Shown in pieces: positions 1 to 6,026 of a stretch of DNA of 8,873 nt. The DNA lies in NCBI GenBank assembly GCA_050288085.1, contig JBNKDD010000236.1:1-8873 (forward strand), given 5' to 3'. The position numbers and the translations under genes were made by a program. This DNA is from JBNKDD01 sp050288085 (GTDB lineage: Bacteria; Chloroflexota; Anaerolineae; Aggregatilineales; UBA3940). Below the pieces are notes generated by a model, which worked only from the letters and a program-made list of their open reading frames with translations, searched no databases and had not been told where the DNA came from. The first letter of the stretch is position 1. Every line of letters starts with the position of its first letter.

Positions 1-165
1 AACCAGCATGGCCCAGACTGCATCCGAGGCGGTGGGTGGCCCGGCGTAATTTAAGGAGGCTAGGTCGTGCAGGTCGCGGTCAACTTTGCGGGCTGAATAA
101 CCAAATACCTGCACGGTACCGACCGCGTCGATCTTGCCGATGTGGGTCATTTCAATAGGAAACAT
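1..165 (-). CDS. Hypothetical protein, N-terminal 55 residues (runs off left edge)
   Basis: The first 55 codons of a minus-strand gene are visible. It starts at the ATG at 165 and stays open to the window edge. The start is supported by a perfect AGGAGG ribosome site at 170-175, four bases upstream; a second in-frame ATG at 150 has no such site. The protein begins MFPIEMTHIGKI and continues with a soluble-looking stretch containing VQVFGYSARKVDRDL. I see no signal peptide or membrane segment and do not recognise the family. Its GC-rich codon use matches the 107-aa and polymerase-like genes on the same strand. It may be the next gene of that operon, now separated from it by the AT-rich patch at about 180-945. 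The call as a real gene is fairly safe; the function is unknown. Confidence 0.72.
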   Translation of the reverse strand, partial: MFPIEMTHIGKIDAVGTVQVFGYSARKVDRDLHDLASLNYAGPPTASDAVWAMLV

Positions 166-202
166 AAGTCCTCCTGTTATGCTAAAATTGTGGAATACAA
201 AA

Positions 203-227
203 GGCGCAGAGGATGATCCCCTGCGCC
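203..227 (-). terminator. Hairpin, possible intrinsic terminator on the minus strand
   Basis: Bases 203-213 pair with 217-227, giving ten pairs around a 3-base loop with one A/C mismatch (210/220). On the minus strand the stem is followed directly by TTTTG, a short U-run typical of a weak Rho-independent terminator. It could end a minus-strand transcript just before the gene at 165-1. On the plus strand no T-run follows, so there it would only be a leader structure for the gene at 331. The pairing is seen; the role is inferred. Confidence 0.4.
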
Positions 228-245
228 AATATGATGTATGAGCGA

Positions 246-298
246 CCGTGTGAGCAGTCACACGGATAGCGGGCGATAGCCCGCACAATTGCTTTTTT
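246..298 (+). promoter_or_regulatory. Tandem perfect hairpins plus T6 run ahead of the 331 gene
   Basis: Two perfect stem-loops lie 3 bases apart. CCGTGTGA (246-253) pairs with TCACACGG (258-265) around GCAG, and GCGGGC (269-274) pairs with GCCCGC (279-284) around GATA. A T6 run follows at 293-298, eight bases after the second stem. The T-run is too far from the stem for a textbook terminator. An attenuator or read-through-limiting leader, or a REP-like repeat unit, are both possible. The motif GATAGC occurs in both the spacer (266-271 region) and the second hairpin. Confidence 0.4.
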
Positions 299-330
299 CA
301 TCCTTACTTTGTAACAAGGGGAAGCTCATC

Positions 331-849
331 TTGGACAAGACTATAGAGATTCTGAAAACGGTTGATTGGGGAGTAGTTGTTGGCGCAATAGCCCTTTTGT
401 TTGCTGCTTTAACCTTACAAGTGCAAAGAAAACACAATAGATTATCTGTAAGGCCAATTGCCATAACAAAGGTTGGTGACTTCATAAATAGAGTAGCTGT
501 CTATTTGCAGAACAAAGGAACCGGGCCACTCATTGTGAATAAGCTGGTTTTTATTGATGAAAGTGGTAAAGAAGCAAATGCAATCATTGAGCACTTTAGA
601 ACTAGACCAGGCTTCGAGGATATTATTTGGGATACGTATGTTGATGATATTTCTGGCTGGGCAATTCTCCCAGATGATACTTTGACACTAATAGAATTGG
701 CAGGTAATCCGACAGATCCGGTTTTTATTAGTCATAGAGATAAAGTAAGAGAGGTTCTGGCCTCAGTCAAGGTAAAACTGCGATATCAAGACATCTATGG
801 AAAAGATATGCCAGAGAAGGAAATAGAGCTGGATTACTTTGCTCGGTAG
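331..849 (+). CDS. Small membrane-anchored protein of unknown function
   Basis: I start this gene at the TTG at 331 because AAGGGGA (316-322) lies 8 bases upstream. The frame is open back to a TTG at 289, but that has no ribosome site and lies against the hairpin cluster. From 331 the product has 172 residues. Residues 1-10 are polar, then a membrane helix (WGVVVGAIALLFAALTL, about 12-28) is followed by a basic QRKHNRLSVRP segment, which suggests a cytoplasmic C-terminus. The rest looks like a beta-rich domain with YLQNKGTGPLIVNKL. A single helix, then RKHNRLSVRP, then an N-x-G-x-GP motif is a pattern I recall from uncharacterised bacterial proteins often found in genomic islands; no function is known to me. 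The gene is much more AT-rich than the minus-strand genes on both sides and points the opposite way, which suggests it was acquired separately. Confidence 0.75.
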   Translation: MDKTIEILKTVDWGVVVGAIALLFAALTLQVQRKHNRLSVRPIAITKVGDFINRVAVYLQNKGTGPLIVNKLVFIDESGKEANAIIEHFRTRPGFEDIIWDTYVDDISGWAILPDDTLTLIELAGNPTDPVFISHRDKVREVLASVKVKLRYQDIYGKDMPEKEIELDYFAR

Positions 850-882
850 CTAGTTTCCACTACTTGTTGATAGCATTGGAGT

Positions 883-1206
883 TTACTCAGTTTTCGAGTT
901 TTTTGTTTTCCCGACCGAACTGGTACTCTCCTCCCGACTTGCATGCTCCGTGAAATCATCCAGCGGATCATCCTCAACCGGACCGAGCCAGGTATCAGCA
1001 ATTTGCCGGAAGAGTTTGTCGCTGGTCGATTCGGACATCAGCAGCAGGCCGCACAGCGCTGCCGGGATGGGCTTCTCGGTTGTAATCTGAACGGTCTGTA
1101 CAACCTGCCAGACTGTGCCGGGCTGCGGGTCGGCATCGGGCATGTCGATCCAGAGCGTGCACAGCGGCTCTCCCCGCTTCTTGAAGATCGTGATGGTGTA
1201 TTCCAT
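883..1206 (-). CDS. Hypothetical 107-aa protein coupled to the polymerase-like gene
   Basis: The ATG at 1206 shares one base with the TAA of the upstream polymerase-like gene (TAATG). An AAGGAG site at 1214-1219 sits 7 bases before it, inside the end of the upstream gene. Translation is therefore almost certainly coupled, and the product may work with the upstream protein. The sequence begins MEYTITIFKKRGEPLCTLWI and looks like a compact alpha/beta protein through about residue 80 (ALCGLLLMSESTSDKLFRQIADTWLG). An acidic DDPLDDF and a polar, probably disordered tail (SREESTSSVGKTKNSKTE) follow. I do not recognise the family. The last 20 or so codons are visibly more AT-rich than the rest, so the natural C-terminus may have been replaced at the edge of the AT-rich patch. 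Confidence 0.75.
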   Translation of the reverse strand: MEYTITIFKKRGEPLCTLWIDMPDADPQPGTVWQVVQTVQITTEKPIPAALCGLLLMSESTSDKLFRQIADTWLGPVEDDPLDDFTEHASREESTSSVGKTKNSKTE

Positions 1207-3692
1207 TATTCTGCTCCTTGTGCTTTTGCGCGCCGGTACTGCACGCGCATGTTACCATCTTTGGTTGTCGAAATGCCCAGTTCAATCGCGTCACCGGGCT
1301 GGATGCCTTCCGCCCCTTTGAGATAGCCAAACAGGTTGCCCCGTTCGGTATAGGCCACCATTTTTCCATCTTCATCGGCCACACGAAGCTGCATGCCAGG
1401 GAACTGGGTCTTGGCCAGGTGGGCGATGCGCTGCTTGGCCTGGCGCTGGTCAGGTCGCGGCACGTCCTGCATCCGCTCCGGCACAGGGCGACCGTTTCCG
1501 GCGTGCTGGGTCTTGAGCCAGTTGAACCACACCCCGGTGATGCCCGCGCTCTGCATGGCCGGTTCATGCACCGTCGCGCCGGGATAGGCGATCAGGCCCA
1601 GGGAGGTCTCGCCGATCTCATCCAATACCCCCACTTCGCGCAGGGCCTGGATCGACTTCTGGGCAATCCCCGGTGCACGCGAGCCATCATTGCGCTGCTC
1701 GCCCATCAGCCACACAGCGTTGTCGGATGAGGGCGTCTCGCTCATGTAGGCGCTAACCATCGCGCCGCGCAGGATGGCGGTGTGCTGCTCCGCCGGGAAG
1801 CGGTTCAGGTGGCCCTCGACCGCCTGCCGTGCCGCGTCATGTTCTTCAGGAGTGGGTGGTAGATCGGGGTTGGGCCGGGAGCGGATGGCCCGAGCGTAGG
1901 TCTGGTTGAGCAGGCCGCCCAGCCGGACGCTCTCCGGGTCTTCCATCGCTGCATCAAAGACCGCCTGGGGTGGCATGGCCTGCGCCGACAGCTCATCGCG
2001 GGCGGCTTCGATGGTTTTGATGTGGGATCGCAAGGTGCGCTGGATGTCGTCGAGCCAATGGTCGACGGTGGGCACCGGGCGCGGCGGACGGTGCTCGGCA
2101 TTCCGGTCATAGGACAGTCGGTCTTGGAGCAGCGAGGGGATCGGCTGCCAGGCTTCGAGGATCTGGCGCGAGTTGTCGTAGTTCCACTGCTTGACACGGC
2201 TGAGGTCGGCACCGGTCTTGACCGACGAGTCGATCACATCCTCCAGGGGCGCAGGCGGCTGATCCGGCAGGCCGCCGGTCAGGGCCTTGTTGACCATCAG
2301 CGAATTGCAGTACATGCCCAGCGCGCCCTGGTTATCGAGTGCCCGCCCGATGGCTTTGTCCATCGCGGCCAGCGAGTAGGGTTCACCGCTGCCCAGGGCT
2401 TCGCCGGTGCTGTGATCGACCAGGCCGAGGTAGTCCGGGTTGAGGGTGTCAACGCGGGGTGGTAATTTGCGACTGTCACCGGGGACGAAGGTCACGGCCT
2501 CACCTTCCGCAGTGTGCCAGTCAGGTATACGGCTGGCGGGGGTCGGATCCAGCAGAACGTACTCGCCAAGCTGGTTGGGCGAGCGCCAGGTCAGCACCTT
2601 GTGCGCGCCATCGTGGTCGGTGAAGGGATGCAGCCACAGCGCATCGTCGTTGTCTGCCCCACCGAGGATACCCGCAATGCCCTCCCCTTTGGGAGAATCA
2701 TCGAAGCTCAGCCAATCAGCGTCGCTGACCCAGGCGGTGCCGCGTTTGTGGTCGATGTGGATTTGACCGGGCGTAACATCAACCTCGACCCCGGCGGCAC
2801 GCCCGACCCCGGCAGGCATGACGTAATATCGGCCACCCGGAATGGGGATGCGGAGCTTACCTTCAGCCGCCGCGTTGAGCCGCTCCAGGTGGCGGTTCAT
2901 CAGCGACCTGGTGTGATATTGGAACCACTGCGGGTGGCCGCCCGACGCGAAGAACTCGCGCAAGGCCCACTTCTGCACGTCTTCGAGCGTCTCGTGCCGG
3001 TCGATGCGGCTCATCGGCCCGGCCACGTCGCCGGATCTGACTGCCTCGATGAAGATGGTGCCCTCGTCGTGCAACCATTGGGCATACTGCTCGTTCTCGA
3101 AGAAGGGATGCAGGTTGATCAGCGACTGGATGTCGATCCGCATGTGGTCTTTGCCGTGCACAAAGTCGATGCCGACCCAGGTCTGGCCGTTCTCCAGGCT
3201 GATCTCGCGCTTGGTGTCGTGTGGGATGAGGAAGTCCACGTCGAGGCTGTCGGACACGATGGCATGGCCCTTGTCCTGGCCGCGGTCGGTCATGATGGTG
3301 AACTCCACCCGCCCGGTGTGGGCCAGTTCGCGGCGGAGTTGGGCCTGCTTGACCGGCGAGAGATCATCTCGAATGAGCAGCTTCTCCAGCATCGCCCGGC
3401 TGATCACCCCTGCCCCATCGAACACCTTCTCACCCAGTTCAGGCTGGTCGATGAAGGCGGCATAGTCTTCTGGTTCCAGGTAGCGGATGGACACATCAGA
3501 AGGGTCGAACTCGCCGGAGACGAAGTAAGGACGCATCACCCGGCTGACGCGCTTGGACAGGACATAGGGGCCTTTGACTTCGTTGTGGAAGCGCAGACCG
3601 GAGGCGGCGAAGTAGTCTTCGGTGGTCATGCCATCGACATACAGGTCGATCACCTTGTTGTCCTTCACCCAGCGCAGGGTGGGCTGCTCCAT
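1206..3692 (-). CDS. Divergent two-barrel RNA polymerase-like protein (YonO / RdRP type), 5'-truncated gene
   Basis: This gives 828 residues from the first in-frame ATG. Four segments resemble, in order, the catalytic core of eukaryotic-type RdRPs and YonO. D92GAGVIS recalls the RdRP DGxGxIS element. GQDKGHAIV (K141), with K161 twenty residues later, recalls the lysine barrel with its GxKG motif. GGADNDDALW (D347, D349, D350) sits where the metal-binding DxDGD loop is expected. VIDSSVKTGADL (D488, K492) recalls the AVDxxKTG element that follows it. Residues 500-760 are mostly helical; the C-terminus (from MQLRVADEDG) looks like a small beta-barrel. The size is close to that of YonO. If correct, it polymerises RNA, perhaps transcribing the element. 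The third catalytic Asp is Ala351, so activity is uncertain. Coding signal continues upstream to 3944 with no start codon and no ribosome site precedes ATG 3692, so the gene looks truncated. Gene certain, polymerase relationship likely but unproven. Confidence 0.6.
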   Translation of the reverse strand: MEQPTLRWVKDNKVIDLYVDGMTTEDYFAASGLRFHNEVKGPYVLSKRVSRVMRPYFVSGEFDPSDVSIRYLEPEDYAAFIDQPELGEKVFDGAGVISRAMLEKLLIRDDLSPVKQAQLRRELAHTGRVEFTIMTDRGQDKGHAIVSDSLDVDFLIPHDTKREISLENGQTWVGIDFVHGKDHMRIDIQSLINLHPFFENEQYAQWLHDEGTIFIEAVRSGDVAGPMSRIDRHETLEDVQKWALREFFASGGHPQWFQYHTRSLMNRHLERLNAAAEGKLRIPIPGGRYYVMPAGVGRAAGVEVDVTPGQIHIDHKRGTAWVSDADWLSFDDSPKGEGIAGILGGADNDDALWLHPFTDHDGAHKVLTWRSPNQLGEYVLLDPTPASRIPDWHTAEGEAVTFVPGDSRKLPPRVDTLNPDYLGLVDHSTGEALGSGEPYSLAAMDKAIGRALDNQGALGMYCNSLMVNKALTGGLPDQPPAPLEDVIDSSVKTGADLSRVKQWNYDNSRQILEAWQPIPSLLQDRLSYDRNAEHRPPRPVPTVDHWLDDIQRTLRSHIKTIEAARDELSAQAMPPQAVFDAAMEDPESVRLGGLLNQTYARAIRSRPNPDLPPTPEEHDAARQAVEGHLNRFPAEQHTAILRGAMVSAYMSETPSSDNAVWLMGEQRNDGSRAPGIAQKSIQALREVGVLDEIGETSLGLIAYPGATVHEPAMQSAGITGVWFNWLKTQHAGNGRPVPERMQDVPRPDQRQAKQRIAHLAKTQFPGMQLRVADEDGKMVAYTERGNLFGYLKGAEGIQPGDAIELGISTTKDGNMRVQYRRAKAQGAE

Positions 3693-3944
3693 GCCGAAGC
3701 GGTGATAGGGATGTACTTCTTCAATGGCATCCAGGTCATGGGTGACGAGCGTCCACTGGCGGCCCAGGTTTTCGAGGAAGGGGTAGTGCGGGCCGCCGGA
3801 CAGGTCACGGCTGGAGATGGCAACATATTGGTACGTATCGGGGTCGGGTGGGAGAACGCGCCCTGAACCGGGTTTCGGTTGTGGTAGGGCGATGCGGAGT
3901 TGCTCCGGGAGGTCAGGCGAGGGTGCGCCGCGTCCGCCTATGAT
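3693..3944 (-). pseudogene. In-frame 5' coding remnant of the polymerase-like gene, no start codon
   Basis: The 84 codons upstream of ATG 3692 are open, with strongly GC-rich third positions like the gene itself, and contain no ATG, GTG or TTG. They read as a proline-rich linker (residues such as LPQPKPGSGRVLPPDPD) followed by a folded-looking stretch with YQYVAISSRDLSGGPHYPF and LGRQWTLVTHDLDAIEEV that runs smoothly into the annotated protein. An in-frame TAA at 3945-3947 ends the frame exactly where base composition drops from GC-rich to AT-rich. The simplest reading is that the natural 5' end has been lost by insertion or deletion at about 3940. Confidence 0.7.
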
Positions 3945-3950
3945 TTACTC
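3942..3950 (+). repeat. 9-bp direct repeat, left copy
   Basis: GATTTACTC occurs here and again at 4419-4427, bracketing the AT-rich cassette with the 103-aa gene. Both copies are preceded by TATGAT, directly overlapping here and with GG inserted on the right. The left copy coincides with the point where the polymerase-like reading frame stops, so it may mark an insertion boundary. Confidence 0.4.
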
Positions 3951-3984
3951 CATACATAGAATATCGAAATAACAACATTGTAGA

Positions 3985-3990
3985 TATACT
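3985..3990 (+). promoter_or_regulatory. Possible -10 box for the 103-aa gene
   Basis: TATACT lies 27 bases before the ATG at 4018 in an AT-rich stretch. I see no good -35 at the usual spacing (TATCGA at about 3962-3967 is poor). A ribosome site AGGAAAG follows at 4009-4015, consistent with transcription starting around 3997. Confidence 0.4.
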
Positions 3991-4017
3991 CCAACCAATT
4001 TCATATTCAGGAAAGAC

Positions 4018-4329
4018 ATGATGATCGCTTTTGCCTATATCAGATGCAATGGTGGGGACTACTTCATTGGTGAATACTGTCCTTTGGACAATTGGTCCTC
4101 ACCCGAGTCAAAAGAACTCACAGAAGTTGTCAACAAGCTAAAGCAAGAAAACAGAGACATATCCATTGATGAACTTCGGAGAGCAGGGCTTAGTGATGCT
4201 GCTCTACGGCGAACCATCGTTATCCAGTTTGGTTCTGAAGCTTCTGCCTTCGAAGCCATTACCCCACAAGGATACGTGATTCAGGGTGAGTGGAAGCCTC
4301 TGGCAAAAGCTGGGCCTGATTTCAAGTAG
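4018..4329 (+). CDS. Hypothetical 103-aa protein, AT-rich cassette gene
   Basis: The ATG at 4018 is preceded by AGGAAAG (4009-4015) at good spacing; the next codon is also ATG. The product begins MMIAFAYIRCNGGDYF and looks like a small beta-rich N-terminal region (residues 1-25). A helical, charged middle follows (KELTEVVNKLKQENRDISIDELRRAGLSDAALRRTIVIQF), then a C-terminal segment with ITPQGYVIQGEW. There is no signal peptide or membrane helix. I do not recognise the family. It stands alone on the plus strand between two minus-strand operons, has lower GC than the polymerase-like gene, and is bracketed by a 9-bp direct repeat. These all fit a separately acquired cargo gene. It converges on the gene ending at 4439, with no visible terminator between. 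Confidence 0.65.
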   Translation: MMIAFAYIRCNGGDYFIGEYCPLDNWSSPESKELTEVVNKLKQENRDISIDELRRAGLSDAALRRTIVIQFGSEASAFEAITPQGYVIQGEWKPLAKAGPDFK

Positions 4330-4418
4330 GATTAAGCACATCTCCGAAAGGCATGAATGCGATGCCAGCACGTTGAGTACATCATGACTTTGACCATCTC
4401 ACAGAAGCCAGTATGATG

Positions 4419-4427
4419 GATTTACTC
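4419..4427 (+). repeat. 9-bp direct repeat, right copy
   Basis: This is the second copy of GATTTACTC (first at 3942-3950), 477 bases downstream, just beyond the stop of the helical gene on the other strand. See the left copy for context. It could be a target-site duplication or the scar of a recombination event, or chance. Confidence 0.4.
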
Positions 4428-4438
4428 TTGTGCTTCAC

Positions 4439-4948
4439 TCAGAATCGCCAATCATTCTTTTGTTGCCATGCCTTAGATTTCTCGATTGCTTCTGGATTCC
4501 CCGTCCAGACAATTACTTTCGCGGTATACCAATCCGCGTCGTGTTCCCGAATATCTAAAAGTGGGAACAATTTATCAAGATGTGCCTCAAGTGTTTTAAT
4601 GGCAACCTCAGTCAACCTGTTTTTCAGTGCAGTATAGAGCGCCATAATCGCGTGCGAACTTCCAGAATTGATCCGTCTAATCATAGCTTCTATTGCACGT
4701 TTCTCGTCTTGTTGCATCAGAGACTGAACAGATGCAACAAATTCATCGTAGTGATGTGTGTGGTTTGTTATCAGTTCTTCGGGCCAATACACGACTACAC
4801 TGGCGAGAGCATCTATGCTGTCAGAAGTCTCAAGTTTCTGTAGTTCAAGTGCGGCCCTTAAGCGTTCTATGACGTCGTCGGACTCTTGGAGAAGACGCCG
4901 GGCATTCCTTATCCGTTCTTTTTCTGCATCACTTAACTGGTTCGACAT
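4439..4948 (-). CDS. Hypothetical helical protein, third gene of the DUF4417 operon
   Basis: I start at ATG 4948 because GGAG (4955-4958) lies 6 bases before it; a GTG at 4960 is possible but has no site. The product has 169 residues, MSNQLSDAEKERIRNARRLL onward. It is predicted largely helical, with a charged N-terminal helix (residues 5-45), a hydrophobic ALASVVVYWPEEL segment, and repeated helices around RAIEAMIRRINSG and IKTLEAHLDKLF. It ends EKSKAWQQKNDWRF. It has no signal peptide and no true membrane span. I do not recognise the family. It begins 18 bases after the DUF4417 stop on the same strand, so it is probably co-transcribed with that gene. Its AT-rich codon use matches the C-terminal third of the DUF4417 gene rather than that gene's N-terminus. 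Confidence 0.7.
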   Translation of the reverse strand: MSNQLSDAEKERIRNARRLLQESDDVIERLRAALELQKLETSDSIDALASVVVYWPEELITNHTHHYDEFVASVQSLMQQDEKRAIEAMIRRINSGSSHAIMALYTALKNRLTEVAIKTLEAHLDKLFPLLDIREHDADWYTAKVIVWTGNPEAIEKSKAWQQKNDWRF

Positions 4949-4966
4949 TAGGCTCTCCACAATTGG

Positions 4967-5614
4967 TCAAGTCCATCGAGTTGGGTATTCAGCCAGGCTT
5001 GCGAACCTATGCACTTCATCAGGAAAATTCCCATAGGCCAGCACTGTTGAAGGCTCCAGCGATTTTACCATTGTCTGAAACCCTAGCATAAAATGCTCAA
5101 GCTGTTTTGGTTCATCTAGATTCACCCCCACTGCTGACACTGAAACCACGCTTTTCTGCCGAATCCCTGCAAAACAAAACTCGAAGCTCTCCGGTGTACT
5201 CCACGAGACGGTGGGGATCACCTGGAAACCCAGCTCCTGCCAGTAACGGCCACACCAGCGGCTGCGGTAGACGTTCCACTGCTGCATGGCGAGCGGCCAA
5301 TCGGCATAGAGCGAGAAGTCCGGGGTGAGCAGGATGCAGAACTTGCTCAGATAAGCCAGGGCTTTCTCAGGGCGCGACCAGACCGTCTCGAACCGGTAGT
5401 CGTCCAGGAAAAAGTGCACCGCCGCCCGGCTGAAATCGAAGTCCTGGGCACGGATGCGGGTGCGGTAGGCGACCAGCGTCTCCGGGATGGCCGACAGCGG
5501 CGTGTGATGCAGGTTGGGGATGCCGAGCGGATTATCTGCCGGGAAGAGCCGCGAGGCGTTGAGTGCATCAAAGGAGCCGGGCTTGCTCTGCCAGCGGTGG
5601 CGGGATTGGCTCAT
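4967..5614 (-). CDS. DUF4417 domain protein
   Basis: The 215-residue product carries the DUF4417 signature across most of its length. This includes VHFFLDDYRFETVW (about 67-80), ILLTPDFSLYADWPLAMQQWNVYRSRWCGRYWQ (94-126) and VIPTVSWSTPESFEFCFAGI (131-150). It continues with a VSVSAVGV strand and ends LAYGNFPDEVHRF. DUF4417 proteins are known from phages, plasmids and bacterial accessory regions; no biochemical role is known to me. The ATG overlaps the upstream TGA by 4 bases (ATGA) and AGGGGG (5619-5624) lies 4 bases before it, so it is translated with the coiled-coil gene. The first two thirds are GC-rich; from about 5190 to the stop, third codon positions are AT-rich, suggesting a recombined, mosaic gene. 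The family call is strong. Confidence 0.85.
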   Translation of the reverse strand: MSQSRHRWQSKPGSFDALNASRLFPADNPLGIPNLHHTPLSAIPETLVAYRTRIRAQDFDFSRAAVHFFLDDYRFETVWSRPEKALAYLSKFCILLTPDFSLYADWPLAMQQWNVYRSRWCGRYWQELGFQVIPTVSWSTPESFEFCFAGIRQKSVVSVSAVGVNLDEPKQLEHFMLGFQTMVKSLEPSTVLAYGNFPDEVHRFASLAEYPTRWT

Positions 5615-5907
5615 TCCACCCCCTGGAGGATCAGGCCGATCACCGAGGCCAGGCTGATCAGCACCAGGCCCGCCCCGGCGATGCTCACCCCGACCAACGC
5701 GCCGTGCGTCCGGCAGTGGTCGATGGTCAGGTGAAGGCGCTGGCGGTTGGCCTCATCGAGGGCGATCAGGGCCTGGTCACGCTCGCGGGCCACCTCGCCC
5801 AGTTCCCCCCGCAGGCGGTTGATGTCGCCTTCGAGCATCCGAACCTGCTCCAGGGTGCGATCCAGGGCCCGCTCGATATGGTGTTGGGTGTCGGAGTCAT
5901 TGCTCAT
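5611..5907 (-). CDS. Small coiled-coil protein with C-terminal membrane segment
   Basis: This is the first gene of the minus-strand operon, 98 residues from ATG 5907. Residues about 8-55 form a charged heptad-type helix (IERALDRTLEQVRMLEGDINRLRGELGEVARERDQALIALDEANRQ pattern) likely to be a coiled coil. A single hydrophobic helix follows at about 70-95 (GALVGVSIAGAGLVLISLAS and onward), with three residues after it. This gives a tail-anchored topology with the coiled coil in the cytoplasm. No ribosome site is visible before the ATG, but a TATACT box sits 8 bases upstream, so the message may be leaderless. The stop overlaps the DUF4417 start by 4 bases. I do not recognise a family; small phage or plasmid membrane proteins of this layout are common. 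Confidence 0.75.
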   Translation of the reverse strand: MSNDSDTQHHIERALDRTLEQVRMLEGDINRLRGELGEVARERDQALIALDEANRQRLHLTIDHCRTHGALVGVSIAGAGLVLISLASVIGLILQGVE

Positions 5908-5915
5908 ATCCGATC

Positions 5916-5921
5916 AGTATA
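5916..5921 (-). promoter_or_regulatory. -10 box of the minus-strand operon, likely leaderless start
   Basis: TATACT reads on the minus strand, with 8 bases between it and the ATG at 5907. A transcript starting about 7 bases after the box would begin at or next to the start codon. No Shine-Dalgarno sequence is present, which agrees. The -35 region is weak. Confidence 0.5.
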
Positions 5922-6026
5922 GCGCCAAAAATGGGTGGGTGAGCTTCAGGTTTTTGTAGTTGTTGGGTAGATGTACAATCCGGGAAGGAGGGTGTGGCAC
6001 CCAGCTATTAGCCACTGTGTATCGAA

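Noticed and set aside
289..330. TTG start extending the membrane-anchored protein by 14 residues
   Set aside because: It has no ribosome site and lies between the hairpins and the T-run, whereas the TTG at 331 has AAGGGGA at good spacing.
995..1567. 190-codon minus-strand frame overlapping the 3' end of the polymerase-like gene
   Set aside because: It is out of frame with both real genes there; it is Arg/Ser/Pro/Cys-rich and has no family pattern.
2514..3866. Long open frame on the plus strand (450 codons) opposite the polymerase-like gene
   Set aside because: It is antisense to a clearly coding GC-rich gene, its composition (many Val, Gly, Arg, Asp, His) is typical of a shadow frame, and it has no ribosome site or recognisable motif.
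4330..4438. Terminator or small gene between the convergent genes
   Set aside because: I looked for a GC-rich stem with a T-run on either strand and found none; the short frame on the plus strand at 4413-4637 is antisense to the helical gene.
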